Assembly: GCA_947561585.1 (NCBI GenBank)
Contig: CANNZV010001159.1
Span: forward strand, 1 to 64,000
Reading direction: 5' to 3'
Origin: Caprella mutica
Taxonomy: Eukaryota > Arthropoda > Malacostraca > Amphipoda > Caprellidae
Length of the DNA: 64,000 bases
Under the pieces are notes generated by a model. It was not told the origin of the DNA. It ran no database searches and saw only the letters and a program-made list of their open reading frames with translations. A program made the translations under genes and the position numbers. Shown here one piece after another: positions 36,052-48,548 of this stretch. Position 1 is the stretch's first letter. The number at the start of each line of letters is the position of its first letter.

Positions 36052-38533
36052 TGTTAGCTAAAAGCTCGGGGCGAAGTTTGACTTCTGGGAGCTAGGGGTT
36101 TTGGTGGCAAAGAAAAACACAACGATATCTTGAAACGCACTGTATTCCTGACTTTTACAAGTTGCAGATCATGTGGTGCTGCAAAATAAAATAAAAAAGT
36201 TAAACTCTATAAACATCTTAAGTTGGAATGCTAAAACTTGACAATGATTAAAATAAATCTATACAGCGCACAATTCTCCTTAGTGAATCAGTAGGTATTT
36301 AAATTTATTTACACTTGATGATTATATAGGAATGACATTTATTGAAGTAAATAGTACCCCAGAGTTGTGACTGCAAATACAGCACAGGTAACAATTTACA
36401 CCCTCCACAATATTAAATCAGAAGAGCAAGCTTAGACTAACGAATATGATTTAATCACCCTACCCTCCTATACTTGTCTACTTACCAAGTATTAACGCTT
36501 TCCCCCACTAATGCTCCACACAGCCCCGAGATCTTGTACTAATATAAACCAATAATCATCTATAAACGAACAATCAGTGAGTACTCTAATGTATCTGGAA
36601 TATATAAAAGATAAGTTCGCTCAAAGACCAAAGACAGACACAAACCAAAGACAGACACAGACCAAAGACAGTGTTGCAACCCGACTATTGCATAATTAAT
36701 CAACGACAACTAATTATTAATAATCAATTACAACCACTACAGTAATTCGCTGATTAAAATACAACGCAATTGAATTCAAAGGTATTTCTAAACTTATGGC
36801 AACACTAGTTTCCTTCTAGAAACATACGCGCTAAATACAATTAGGCCTAGCTACTCTTTGTTTAGTTTCCGCTCACGATTGTAAGGATGATTATTACCGG
36901 TTAAACGACATTAACGAGTCTGATACAACAGAGTGAAGAGTGCCGATACAGTGCTAGTGGAGCCAGTCTAGGGAGACGCATAGCCAGTCTACGGAGACAG
37001 TGATTCCCAGTCTACGGAGACAGTCAATTCCAAGTTTACGCTAGTCTAGAGAGACCAGCACATTCTAGTCTACGGAAACACGACTTAACTTACGGAGAAC
37101 TGACAAATCTAAGGATACTTTAGTTCCAATTTCCAGCCCTAGCATACGGACGCAGCAAACACCAATCTTGGCTACATAGCGATAACAGATTGTTACGCAC
37201 GAAGGAAGAACCAAAGATTATCACTGCAGCGATACCTCACTCGAGAACTACTCGAACCAAAACTACGGACCAATCTGACTCAAGACATAAGCTGAGTACA
37301 ATAGGAATAAATGGATAAAAATTAACTCTTGTTTGATTGTCACATTTATTAATTCATCATTTATTTATGTATTAATTAGAACTGGAAAAGAAAATAAGAG
37401 GATAGGCTATATCTAGATAAGTAATAATTAAGTAAGATAAGTGTGTAGCTTAGAAGTGGATATAATAAAACACTTTCTAAGACTAGAGAAACACATTGGA
37501 AAAATCTTACAACAGACACAGACCAAAGACAGACACAGACCAAAGACTATAAACAGACACAGACTATAAACAGACACAGACTATAAACAGACACAGACTA
37601 TAAACAGACACAGACTATAAACAGACACAGACTATAAACAGACACAGACTATAAACAGACACAGACTAAAAACAGACACAGATTCATTCGGACACAAACA
37701 GACTCACGCGGAAACAAACAGACTCACGCGGAAACAAACAGACTCACGCGGAAACAAACAGACTCACGCGGAAACAAACAGACTCACGCGGAAACAAACA
37801 GACTCACGCGGAAACAAACAGACTCACGCGGAAACAAACAGACTCACGCGGAAACAAACAGACTCACGCGGAAACAAACAGACTCACGCGGAAACAAACA
37901 GACTCACGCGGAAACAAACAGACTCACGCGGAAACAAACAAACTCACGCGGAAACAAACAAACTCACGCGGAAACAAACAAACTCACGCGGAAACAAACA
38001 AACTCACGCAGAAACAAACAGACTCACGCAGAAACAAACAGACTCACGCAGAAACAAACAGACTCACGCGGAAACAGACAGACTCACGGGGAAACAGACA
38101 GACTCACGCGGAAACAGACAGACTCACGCGGAAATAGACAGACTCACGTGGAAATAGACAGACTCACGCGGAAATAGACAGACTCACGCGGAAATAGACA
38201 GACTCACGCGGAAACAGACAGACTCACGCGGAAATAGACAGACTCACGCGGAAACAGACAGACTCACGCGGAAACAGACAGACTCACGTTTAAACAATTA
38301 CAGCCACTTGCAAACTTTCAAAGCCGGCACTCCTCACTTCCCAGTAATGACACCTCCAACCCTAACACACGATGTACATATAACAACTGAAATGCGCAAC
38401 CGTCTGGCAAGCGATAAAGAGTAAAATCTTTTGTAACCGAAAAATACTGACCAAGGTGAGCGGAGAGCATGCCAGCACCACCAAAATTCAGTCAACGAGA
38501 TGCATATATTGAATGCTTGACATGCATTCAACA
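36052..38533 (-). repeat. 5' LTR of the BEL/Pao element, with a solo LTR inside
   Basis: 2482 bp; about 1637 bp once the inserted solo LTR (36672-37512) and one 4-bp duplication are discounted, close to the 1614 bp of the other LTR. It carries the same 17- and 20-bp arrays, here with a 17-bp variant ACAGACACAGACTATAA (37540-37680) and more mixed 20-bp units (37690-38290). About 12 bp present in the left LTR near 27270 are absent here near 38467. Confidence 0.9.
36672..37512 (+). mobile_element. Solo LTR inserted in the BEL right LTR
   Basis: 841 bp with ends TGTTGCAACCCG and ATCTTACA, flanked by ACAG (36668-36671 and 37513-37516). The 4-bp duplication falls within a 17-bp array unit, so the pre-insertion array is restored exactly. 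A related longer copy lies at 61052-63108 on the other strand. It has a 22-bp internal repeat around AGTCTACGGAGACAG (36965-37060). A 4-bp TSD fits a gypsy-type element, but no coding part is present. Confidence 0.85.
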
Positions 38534-41288
38534 ATAAAAAAAAATGAATTCATGTCAGAACACATCAGAATTTGTAAACGAAAATTATTAAGAAATATTT
38601 TTTGAAGTAAAAAAATCATTTATAAAAGCTAACGTGATAAAGTAAACGAAAAATAATTTTTTTAAATTTTTTTAATGAACAAGTTAACAAACAATGTAGT
38701 TTGTTTTATGTATGTGAAATCATATAATTTTTTTAATGAATTGGTTTAAGTGAGCATGATTGTATGCGTTAAAGGATTAAAATTAAGAATAAATTTTTAG
38801 AATGAAATGAAACCGAGAACAAGAATCTCAAATTTATATCAACACATTTCTTTTTTAAGATTTATGATGATGTAACAGGGATAAGATTTACAAACTAAAA
38901 ATATCATATCATCACATTTCTTTTTGAAAATCTTTGATGATATCATTTAAATTTTTTAAGTGAAATTTATTATATATGTTGAACTGTTAAATTTAAGATT
39001 AATTTTAATATTTCACTGAACAGAAATAAAAATAAATTACAGAATAGAATAGAATATCTTTATTGAATAAAATTGACCGTACTATCGCGGAAAAGTGTAT
39101 CCGTCCAATTGCTGAGGCGCGCATGAATAATCTAGTTCCCACTGTACCACGGATTATCGTACGCTACCCCAAATTCTCATTTTAACCCCCGCATGTAAGA
39201 AATTTCGATTCTTTTTAATGCAGTGCGGGACATTTCGTCTTCAGCCGTCATGGTGAAAAGTCATCAAATTTCACTCTCTCTATTTAAAAACTTGTGTTTT
39301 AGGCAGATCGAAAATTAGTCTTTCTTGAGATACTAATTTCACTTTAGCCTGGATAAGTTATTCTTCAGTCTTTCTAGCAGAGGACTCTATTTTTTATTGT
39401 CATGCTCATATGGAACTATATCTTATACATTTGTAAATTAATTTTTTCACTTTTATTTTCTAAGTTCTAGATTCAAAATTTTAAGCTATATTTTTTAACT
39501 CTGTGAAAAATTGTTAATGCTACCATTTTTAAACAGCTTAATCCTTGAAATTGAGATATTCGAAAGATTAATCAGATTTCTGAGATAGTTTTTTTCTTCT
39601 TAGATATGAACTCTCAAATAGTTTTACCAGTTGATTTTTTGCTGATAGCTGAGACGAAGTCCAGCTCAATCAAGTGTTTCTGTTCTTGAAATCATTTCGA
39701 ATTATAAATTTATCAATATTTCACAGATTTTCTTAAAATTGCTGATGGAATTTGCAATTTATTACCAAAATGTGTGCTTTCAAAACTTTTGTATCTTTAC
39801 TTCTGGACTTTGAAATAATACCGAAATTCAGAATTTTTTTTCTATAGTTAGTGGAACCATTTTTTTATAGGTATCCAAACAGTTCACGAAATAGCAAAAT
39901 TAGATTTTATGCACTTCTTTACATTACTCTGTACTAGAGTCATAAAGCAGTGCCCGCACAATTAAACTATTTAATTTTAAAAAATACGGAATTCTACTTA
40001 ATATTATTGTGCCTAAATTCCTTTGAATACGATCTGTAGACATGGAATAAAAAGGAAAAAAAAGCACTTAGAGCTGTAGCTTATAACCACATTATATTTT
40101 TTTATTTTAGCCTCTAGACTTCTAAGAGTTTAGGTAGGTATAGGTATACTTTATTGTTTTATTATGCATATGAATCTTCCATTCGTAAATAGCTGCCGGT
40201 TTACGACAATAGGGTGTTTGTGCCAGTAATCGGCATACCTCTAGTAATCGGAATAGCAGACACATTGAGCATAATTTTCTATATAATATATTAAGGAATA
40301 GAGGCATACGTACTAAATTATTAAAGAATCAAGCACTATAATTGATTAGCAATTCTTTCTAATCATTTAACCACACAAATTAACAGGTAGCTTCCAATCA
40401 TTGTCGGAAAGTCAAGTTATAGGTCAGTTCGTTGTATTTTTCGTAAGAGAACAGTTCCTCTTTGAAACTCCTGAGTGTGTTTCAGTAGCTTTTAATGTAC
40501 CAGGTGTATGTTTTTCTAGATGTACAATTTACGGTCTATCAGTGCATTTTAAAATTTAAGCAAACAAATACTTACTTTTTATTTAAAATGGTAGTCCGAT
40601 CACTAGATTATCAGAACATCTAATTTTAATGTTCGGACAGACTGGCCGATTAAACATAGAATCCATCCGTCCACCCTGACGATTACTGGAAAAACTTCCC
40701 GTCATGCGTCCGATAACAAACTGGTATTTTAACTCATTAATTTATATCGTTACATAGACCAATAACATGAATGAATAAATTTTGAGATAGTTAAGCTTGT
40801 ATATTCTCCGAATAAAGTACGTTATTACATATGATAACAATATATGATTACTTTAACGTCAAATATATAAATATTTTACATAATCATACCCACTTATATA
40901 GTGTCACGTGTGAATTATATATGGCGTTTGTCAATAACCAAAATACGTAAAATTCAATCAGAAGGATTTAGAATCAACAGAAAACCGGACTTCCACTCCA
41001 GATAAGTTCTAATTGGCTTTTAGGCTCCTTAGTAATTTAAGTAGTGGTACGTCGTTTGATATTTGAATCTCATAATTTTTGGTAGAACCGGTAACACATT
41101 TAATAATTATTATTTTTATCTTCCATCAAAGTCCCTAATAAACCGAGGTAATTAAACGATACCTCTTGTTTCAATTATTCCTTAACCTATTTAATTAAAA
41201 CTCTGATAGAAATCCTAACAAAAGTTAATTCTTGATTTTTCTTTAAGATCTATAGGAGAGTGAATTTTGAGAATAAATATCATGAATA
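38534..41288. other. Intergenic, no gene recognised
   Basis: AT-rich sequence. GAATAGAATAGAATATCTTTATTG near 39043 and TAGGTATACTTTATTG near 40140 resemble 3' tails of dispersed repeats but were not assigned. No open frame has family resemblance. Confidence 0.5.
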
Positions 41289-42096
41289 CAGGCATCCCCC
41301 GCTTTAGTTACCAAATCACGACTCAGTTTCGTTCCTACCAAACGGTAGCTAAAGTGAATAAAAGTAACAAGAAATTTATAATTGTCACTCCTCGAATATA
41401 TATATATATATCTCATTTTCTATGAGTTATAGAAAGAAAATTTCTTTTAGAGTTATTAATTTATTAGAGTTCTACGCATGTAAGCATATTAATAATAATA
41501 TACACTCTTTCATTGTTTGTGACTGTGATGGAAAAGTTTAAAGTTGTGCATTTATTAAATGTTTTAAAATCCATCCATTGCTTAACTCTCACTCAGTATA
41601 GGTGAGGGAGTAATTAATAGATACCTTAATTTCTATAATTATTGTGCTACATTAAACAAACCGCAATTTTAACAAAGATATTGTTGTATAATATCTTTGT
41701 TACTAAGTTCCAAGTTTTTGATTGTTTCTAAAATTTCGGACACGTCAGAAAAGAAAATATTATAATTATTATCTAACTTCTATTCTAATTGGTATCATGG
41801 ATACCAATTGAAATTAAATAATGATTATTGTATAAAGATTTTTACGTGTTCGAAAATATGGAACCGTGCGATAACACGGAACTCAACCTAAAATGCGACA
41901 TATTGAATTTCAGAACCAATTGCTTCTAATGACCACATCTGGATTATAATTTTGATGTTTTTTTAGTTACCGTGAAATAATCACAGAAAATTGTCTCCGT
42001 TTTCTATGTCTACGAACGGTTCTTATTTCGAATCATGACTCGAAATAAGGACCAATTTTAATAAAAGTGAGTTGTACTTAAAGCGAGGCTTGCCTG
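41289..42096. mobile_element. Mariner-like non-autonomous element (808 bp)
   Basis: Ends CAGGCATCCCCCGCTTTA and the complement of its counterpart CAGGCAAGCCTCGCTTTA form roughly 24-bp imperfect inverted repeats (18 of 24 match). TA flanks both ends (41287-41288 and 42097-42098), as in Tc1/mariner insertions. The interior has no transposase trace. Confidence 0.65.
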
Positions 42097-43608
42097 TACT
42101 TCTAAAATACTTTATTATTCCTAATGAAACTCGCTATACTATTATATTACAATGAATAAATATGAGAATTTATAGACACGACGAATAAGCCAATAGATTT
42201 ATTCGCCACGATTTGTAGCTGACAGAGTCATTGAGCGCTGTCGTAGCGACAATTCTCTGCACTACCTTTGCGATCCAATTTGAATCTGTTCGTATAGAAA
42301 AATCCTCTTCCTTCAATTCATAACTGTTACATAGTGTGATTCGTAAAAACTCTCATAAATGCAACATGAATATCTTACATATTTACTATTATGAATTTAT
42401 GATAGTTTTTTTAGTATAAAGTTACTGTTAATTACAGTAACTGCTAATTTAATTAGGGTTAATTTAATTAGGGGTTTAACGTTTTCTTTGGAGCCAAAGG
42501 CCATATCGCAGACTTCAAAAGGAAATTAAATACAAGGAACTGGAAGAAGCAGTGAGAACGGAACTCCGTAAGCAGTCAGAACTACTCCGAGAATGCATTC
42601 ACTTAAAAAAGAATAAAATGAACCTAATTTAAGGTCCAGAGGCTGCACTAACGGATAGAAGATTAGAATGAAAAGGGGATAGTAAATTAACCCTACAAGC
42701 CTAACAAACAAAAAAAGTCGAAGACCTTGTAGTTTGATAGCATAAGCCTAGTGCTATCCTCTAAAACTGCAAGTGGCATAAAAAGATAAACATAATAAGA
42801 ATGAAAAAAGACAACTATTAACCAAAATTACAACAGTTCGAGGCCAAAGGGAACCCCCTTCTATTCTATTCACATCCTACAGCTTCATGATAGAGCTCAT
42901 GCAGGTTTATAAATTCTTTGCTACCAAGAAAGAAATTTCTTAAAAGTTACCTGCACAAAATAAAAATGAAAATTTGGTAGTAGATTTACAAGCTAAAAAT
43001 TACGGGAAAAAGAAATTAGATGAATATACGTAATTACTTTTACCGTTTAACACTAACCTTGAACCTCCAGCTGTTCAGAAAAATATTCGTAGGTTTTCCC
43101 TTTTTTCACAGGTCAACAATATTGTAATATCTATATAGTGAGACTAAAGGCCGTTTTACACGTACACTCTTTTCTCCGCATTCATTCCCTATGAGAAATT
43201 TTAGACCCCGCCCATACAAGCAATGAGCGTGAGTGATTACTGATGCGCTTTTACACGTACAGCCATTGCAGCCGTTCGCCAATTGCAGTGTGTCCTTCTC
43301 TGATTATAGCGAAAGGGTAGCACTGTGTTTGGTTGTATTAACAAGAGACAAAAAGCGAAAAAGAAGATCAAGGTGGACTAATGTTAACTAATAAAAACCT
43401 TATTTTCTCTGGAAATACAGTACCTTATCATCTAATAACTAATATTTATCTATCATATTAACTAAACACACCGCCTAAACACAATAATATACATGAAGCT
43501 AATCCAATTTCCACAGTTTGATATTATTTATTGAAAATTGATTAAAACTGTTTTCCTGATAAAAACAACATTTCATTCATTATTGTTGTCATTATACAAG
43601 AACAATTA
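42097..43608. other. Intergenic, no gene recognised
   Basis: AT-rich. GGCCGTTTTACACG near 43152 and GCGCTTTTACACGTAC near 43247 suggest a worn repeat. No supported coding region. Confidence 0.45.
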
Positions 43609-44690
43609 TTAAAAGTCCCCTCCAAGCAAATTTTGTATTGCTTAAATAAACGAGACTAATGTTTCTTATCATTTTACTGCAAACTCCATAAAATTTGATA
43701 GCATATTTTAAATTTTATATGCTCTAAAAGATTTTTATAATCCAAACTCTACAAAACCTACTTTACTTCCGACTTTCTAATTTTCAGTCTGAAGAAAAAG
43801 AATGTACACCATTTGTTTTGATTGTCAACTAGGTATTTGGTTTAAAGGTACTCTCCAGGCTCCGGGAAAAAAATGAGTTTATAACATAATATTATAGAAC
43901 TAAGGTCTACGATCATTATTCTGCAAACTGCATACAATTCGGTTCAGTATATATTTTATAATTTGTTTTTAAAGGTCCTCTCCAGGCTCCGGGAAAAAAA
44001 TTTGTTTATAACATAATATTATAGAACTAAGGTCTACGATCATTATTCTGCAAACTGCATACAATTCGGTTCAGTATATATTTTATAATTTGTTTTTAAA
44101 GGTCCTCTCCAGGACCCGGAAAAAAATTTGTTTATAACATAATATTATAGAACTAAGGTCTACGATCATTATTCTGCAAACCGCATACAATTCGGTTCAG
44201 TATATATTTTATAATTTGCTTTTAAAGTTTTTTAATACTCTGCGAGCAACAATTGAGCGAATCACTAATCTGATGCTCAAGAAGAAGATTGTATACGCTT
44301 TGTTGTGATTACAAATTTCAATTTTATAAACAAACCATACTTTTTCGGCCTTTATTATAGATATTAATTGTTTCCAGAAGTGTATAAACATTTCTATTCT
44401 AAGTTCAATCAATTTCATACCTTTACACGAATATTAAATGGATTTAAAGAACCTAATACCTAGTTGACAATCAAAACAAATGGTGTACATTCTCTTTCTT
44501 CAGGCTGAAAAATTCTTAAATTAGTAAGTCGGAAGTAAAATAGGTTTTGTAGAGTTTTGATTATAAAAATCTTTAAAAGCATATAAAATTAAAAATATGT
44601 TACCGAATTCGATGCGGTTTGCAGCAAAATGATAAGAAACATTAGCCTCGTTGAATAAGGCAATAAAAATATTTGCTTCCCAGCTAACCA
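43609..44690. mobile_element. TTAA-type foldback element, broken at its right end
   Basis: TTAA at 43609-43612 is followed by AAGTCCCCTCCAAGC, the same left end as the MITE at 47281. A left arm of about 230 bp (43613-43842) returns inverted at about 44455-44685. The right terminus itself (AGGTCCCCTCC) is missing. Between the arms are three tandem copies of a 127-bp piece. Neither side codes for a transposase. Confidence 0.6.
43844..44227. repeat. Three tandem 127-bp copies of a transposon end
   Basis: Units start at 43844, 43971 and 44098 with AAAGGTCCTCTCCAGG (first unit GGTACTC). Each ends in a TTTTAAAGG-type junction containing TTAA. The unit equals the right terminal about 127 bp of the MITE at 47281-47861 (inverted). 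Copies differ at only a few bases. Confidence 0.8.
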
Positions 44691-44691
44691 T

Positions 44692-45240
44692 ATCCTCTCT
44701 GTCCCGCGTGGGACTAAGGGGGACATCCCTCGCTAGCGAGGGACAGAGAGGGACGGGGGATTTCAGACGTCTCCAGACGTCTGAAATCCCATGTCTTTCC
44801 AACGTCTGAAATCCCACTCACGTCCCACGTCTTACACAAGCGGGATGTCCCTCGTCTGTCCCACGTCTTAAATCTCACTCACATCCCACGTTTTTCCCAC
44901 GCGGGATGTACCTCTCTGTCCCACGTGAGATATCCCTCTTTGTCCCACGCGGGATGTCCCTCTTTGTCCCACGTGGGATGTCCCTCTCTGTCCCACGCGG
45001 GATATCCTTCTCTGTCCCACGTAGAAAGTCCCTCTCTGTCCCACGCGGGATGTCCCTCTCTGTCCTACGTCTGTCCCACGCGGGATGTCCCTCGTCTGTT
45101 TTTACGCGGGAAAAAGTACGCAGGATGTCCCTCTCTGTCCCACGCGGGATGTCCCTCTCTGTCCCTCGCGGGATGTCCCTCTCTGTCACACGTCTGTCCC
45201 ACGTGGGATGTCCCTCTCTGTCCCACGCGGGAAAAAGTTA
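44692..45240. repeat. GC-rich palindromic minisatellite cluster
   Basis: Contains the perfect palindrome CCCTCGCTAGCGAGGG (44727-44742) and perfect 16-bp arms GGGATTTCAGACGTCT separated by two bases (44757-44790). About a dozen roughly 24-bp units, GATGTCCCTCTCTGTCCCACGCGG with variants, follow to 45240. Frames on both strands are by-products. The same vocabulary occurs at 7970-8220 and 16360-16610. Confidence 0.8.
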
Positions 45241-45284
45241 TACCAAAAAGGTATATCTATCTCAAGCTTTATATACGTATCATA

Positions 45285-45735
45285 ACTAGGTAGGTATTCA
45301 TAAACAGATGTAGGTATCTAGATAGGCATTGATGAATAATACTAGGTAGTAGGTAAGTAGGTACGGATTGTTGAACACTACCTAGTAGGTATACTAGGTA
45401 GGTAGGTATTGGCAAACAGTTATAGGTAACTAGATAAGCATTGATAAACACTAGTTGATAACTAGGTAGGTATTGACAAACAGTTGTAACTTGTAGGTAA
45501 CTAGGTAGGTATTGATGAATACTAGTAGGTAACTAGGACCTAGACTGGTATTTATATACAGTTGTAGGCAACTATGTAGGCAATGTTAAACACAAGAAAG
45601 TAACTAATTAGGTATTGATAAGCAGATGTTGGCAACTGGGTAGGAATTGCGCATATAAACACCAGTAGGTAACTAGGTAGGTATTGACAAACAGTAATGT
45701 AGGTAACTATATAAGTGGGTACTGATAAATACTAC
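45285..45735. repeat. Degenerate minisatellite around TAGGTAGGTATTGA
   Basis: A unit of about 35-55 bp built on TAGGTAGGTATTGACAAACA and GTAGGTAACTAG repeats with variation up to the pogo-like element's left end. Related TAGGTACCTA-type words recur at 48715-50105. Confidence 0.7.
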
Positions 45736-46242
45736 GTAATAGGTAAGTAGGGTAGACTGGGGCAACGCGCCCACTCTGCCAACTTTTTAAATCGTTGTGG
45801 TCGACGAATTAGCAGTTATAACTTGCATCTTGCGGTATCTGGCAACTCCTTAGTTGGGTAAGCGTCAGTTCAAGCTCAGCTGTCATTGAGGTAAGTGTGT
45901 GAGGTGTATTATGCGTGATAAACTAATTTTGTGCTCTCAAACTAAGTATTTATGCTTTTTAAAACTTGTGCACAGCCTTTTACTTACCATATATTAATCT
46001 GAATATGATTTCGATCGGTAGTGCAACTATTTATCAGCCTTTTGAGACTAAATATATGAAAATATTCATGTTTGTTTTGTTATAACCGTGATTTTGCTGA
46101 AACATTACGGTTGAGGCAAAGCGCCTATCCTGAGTGGGGCAAAGAGCCTAGAGTAGGCGCTTTGCCCTGGCAAATTAAATACTATTTCAGATGATTCGGG
46201 AAACGTTTCTCTACATATTATGTTTACTTTCAGGACTTGAAA

Positions 46243-48548
46243 ATGGTACGCAACTACAAAAAGAAACTAAATCAATGTTCTTACGGGGAAGAAAAACTTC
46301 GTGAAGCATTGGAGAAGCTGAAAGAAGGAGAATTACTCATAGGAACTAGTAAGAAATATACTATTCCAGCAAGAACTCTTCGCCGTCATCGTGATGCCAA
46401 GGTCTCTAGACCTGGTACTCCTAAACTAGGTAGATTTGTTACTGGTCTCCCAGCTAATGTGGAGAATGCTATAGCATCTCACGTCCGCGAAATGTCACGC
46501 AGAATGTATGGGCTAACTTCAACTGATGTTAGAAAACTCGCTTTTGATATTGCTGAAGAGCATAAGATTAATCATCCATTTAACAAAGAAAAGAAAACGG
46601 CTGGAGAAGATTGGTTGCGTTCATTCATGAAGAGACATAATTTGAGTTTACGAACGCCTCAGGCCACTAGTATTTCAAGAATGGTCGGGTTTAACAGACC
46701 AAAAGTCATGTATTTCTTTCAAGTTTATAAAGAGCTACTAGAGAAATTTAATTTCGGAGTCAACGATGTATTCAACATGGATGAAACAGGCGTCACAACT
46801 GTGCAGAAACCACATAGAATTATTGCAGAAAAAGGAAACAGTAATGTTAGTAGAGCAACAAGTGCTGAGAGAGGACAGCTAGTAACAGTAATATGTGCCA
46901 TGGGTGCATCAGGTTCTTACATTCCACAAATGTTCATCTTTCATAGAAAAACTCTAAGGACGTCTTTGATGAAAGATGCACCACCAGGTGCGATTGGAGA
47001 TGTGAGTGACTCTGGCTGGACCAATGATGATATATTTATTAAATGGCTTAAACATTTTGTTGACAATGTCCACTGCACTAAAGAAAAGAAATGTCTTCTT
47101 ATTCTAGATGGTCATCATAGCTATAAGTCATTAAATGCAATCAACTATTGAAGAGATAATGGCATCGATATGCTGACACTTCCTCTACATTGCACGATCA
47201 TAAGATGCAGCCTCTTGACCGAACCTATTTCAAGCCATTGAAAACAGCTTACAATAGAAGTTGTGATCACTGGCTTTTAAAGGTCCCCTCCAAGCAAATA
47301 TTTTTATTGCTTAAATCAACGAGGCTAATGTTTCTCATCATTTTACTGCAAACCCCATGAAATTTGATAGCATATTTTTAATTTTATATGCTTTTAAAGA
47401 TTTTTATAATCCAAACTCTACAAAACCTATTTTACTTCCGACTTTCTAATTTTCAGTCTGAAGAAGAAGAATGTACACCATTTGTTTTGATTGTCAACTA
47501 GGTATTTGGTTTAATAAATCTATTTATTATTCATTTAAAGGTTTAAATTTGGATAAACTTAATAAAGAAACTATTATTTACTTTTAGAAACAATTAATAT
47601 CTCAAAAGAAGGCCAAAAACGCATTGTTTGTTTAAAAATTTAAATTTGAAATCAAAACAAAGAGTGTACAATCTTCTTTCTCAGCGTCAGGTTGGAGATT
47701 CGCTCGATTGTTACTCACAGAGTAATAAAAAACTTTAAAATCAAATAATAAAATATATACTGAACTGAATTGTATGCGGTTTACGGAATAATGATCGTAG
47801 ACCTTAATTCTACAATATTATGTAATAAACTCAATTTTTTTCCGGAGCCTGGAGAGGACCTTTAAGTAACCCAGGCAAGAGAATGACAATACACGATATT
47901 GCTGGAATTTTCTCACAAGCATTCCTTCGAACTGCTGTTGCTGCAACAGCAGTGAATGGTTTCAAAACATGTGGACTTTGGCCATATGATAGCGATATTT
48001 TCACAGATGAAGATTTTGCTCCGTCATTAGTTACTGATGAGGTCGAAACCCCTGCTGTACTGGCAAATATGAGTGCCAATAACAGTACACAAGAAGAGAT
48101 TGGCATTAGTACTCAAGAAGAAATTAACCTACCAACTATTGATGGAAATGAAGCTGAAGAAAATATCTCCCTTAATATATTTTTGCATTCGGTTCAACAA
48201 GATAACTCTGGTATCATAAGTCTTCCTTCAACATCAAATACACCAGCTAACAATGATCTGGACATTCAATCCTCGATCAAACAACTCGTCCCACTTCCGA
48301 AAACTTCTCAAGAAAGGAAAAGATTATCTGAGACAGCCAAAGTTCTAACTTCAACTCCAGAAAAGACTTCCTTGGAAAACTCTGTAAGAATAAATGTCAT
48401 CAGGAAAACTAAAACGAAGTCTGCCAGAAAGCTGAAATTAACTAAAAAGCAATCATCAACAGATGAACACTGCGTTGTTTGTGATGAGCCATTCAGCAAC
48501 AGCAGGCCAAAGGAAAAATGGGTTAAGTGCTCGGCCTGCTCAAATTGA
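46243..48548 (+). pseudogene. Pogo/Tigger-type transposase, split and frameshifted
   Basis: Would cut and paste its element. A splice-acceptor-like TTTACTTTCAG precedes the ATG at 46243. The N-terminus has a psq-like helix-turn-helix (about residues 12-50) and then a CENP-B-type HTH (ending near MKRHNLSLRTP). The DDE_1 catalytic domain has Asp in VFNMDETGVT and in LLILDGHHSY. The third Asp is in QPLDRTYF near 47215. Breaks: TGA at 47149-47151, a frameshift near 47190, MITE insertion at 47281-47861, and TGA at 48546-48548, where a Trp of the C-terminal CxxC zinc-finger motif is expected. Downstream coding (47866-48548) has an acidic linker and the CVVCDEPF finger start. Confidence 0.9.
47281..47861. 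mobile_element. TTAA-type (piggyBac-like) MITE inside the pogo transposase
   Basis: A 581-bp element flanked by TTAA at 47277-47280 and 47862-47865. Ends are AGGTCCCCTCCAAGC and the complement of AGGTCCTCTCCAGGC. One TTAA plus the outer flanks leave the transposase reading frame continuous across the site, so the insertion is precise. It is related to the foldback element at 43609-44690 and to a lone terminus at 59796. Confidence 0.9.

Larger units (their letters stand above)
25721..38533 (-). mobile_element. Complete but mutated BEL/Pao LTR retrotransposon (12.8 kb)
   Basis: Two long direct repeats with TGTT...AACA ends (25721-27334 and 36052-38533) bound an internal region with gag, protease, reverse transcriptase, RNase H and integrase in BEL/Pao order on the minus strand. 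The whole is flanked by ATAAA at 25716-25720 and 38534-38538, a 5-bp target duplication. A purine-rich tract next to 27335 fits the polypurine tract. The primer-binding site was not recognised. The coding region is interrupted by several frameshifts. Minisatellite arrays enlarge both LTRs and the leader, explaining the unusual size. Confidence 0.95.

Noticed and set aside
26480..38290. CRISPR-like direct repeats
   Set aside because: The arrays are contiguous tandem units with no unique spacers, lie in a eukaryotic retrotransposon, and have no cas genes nearby.
43140..43320. Possible TIR element around GGCCGTTTTACACG
   Set aside because: Only short, same-direction matches were found and no inverted partner or TSD.
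44875..45293. Frames on both strands with SLSVPRGM or RGTERDIP repeats
   Set aside because: By-products of the 24-bp GC-rich minisatellite; all frames are repetitive and without family resemblance.
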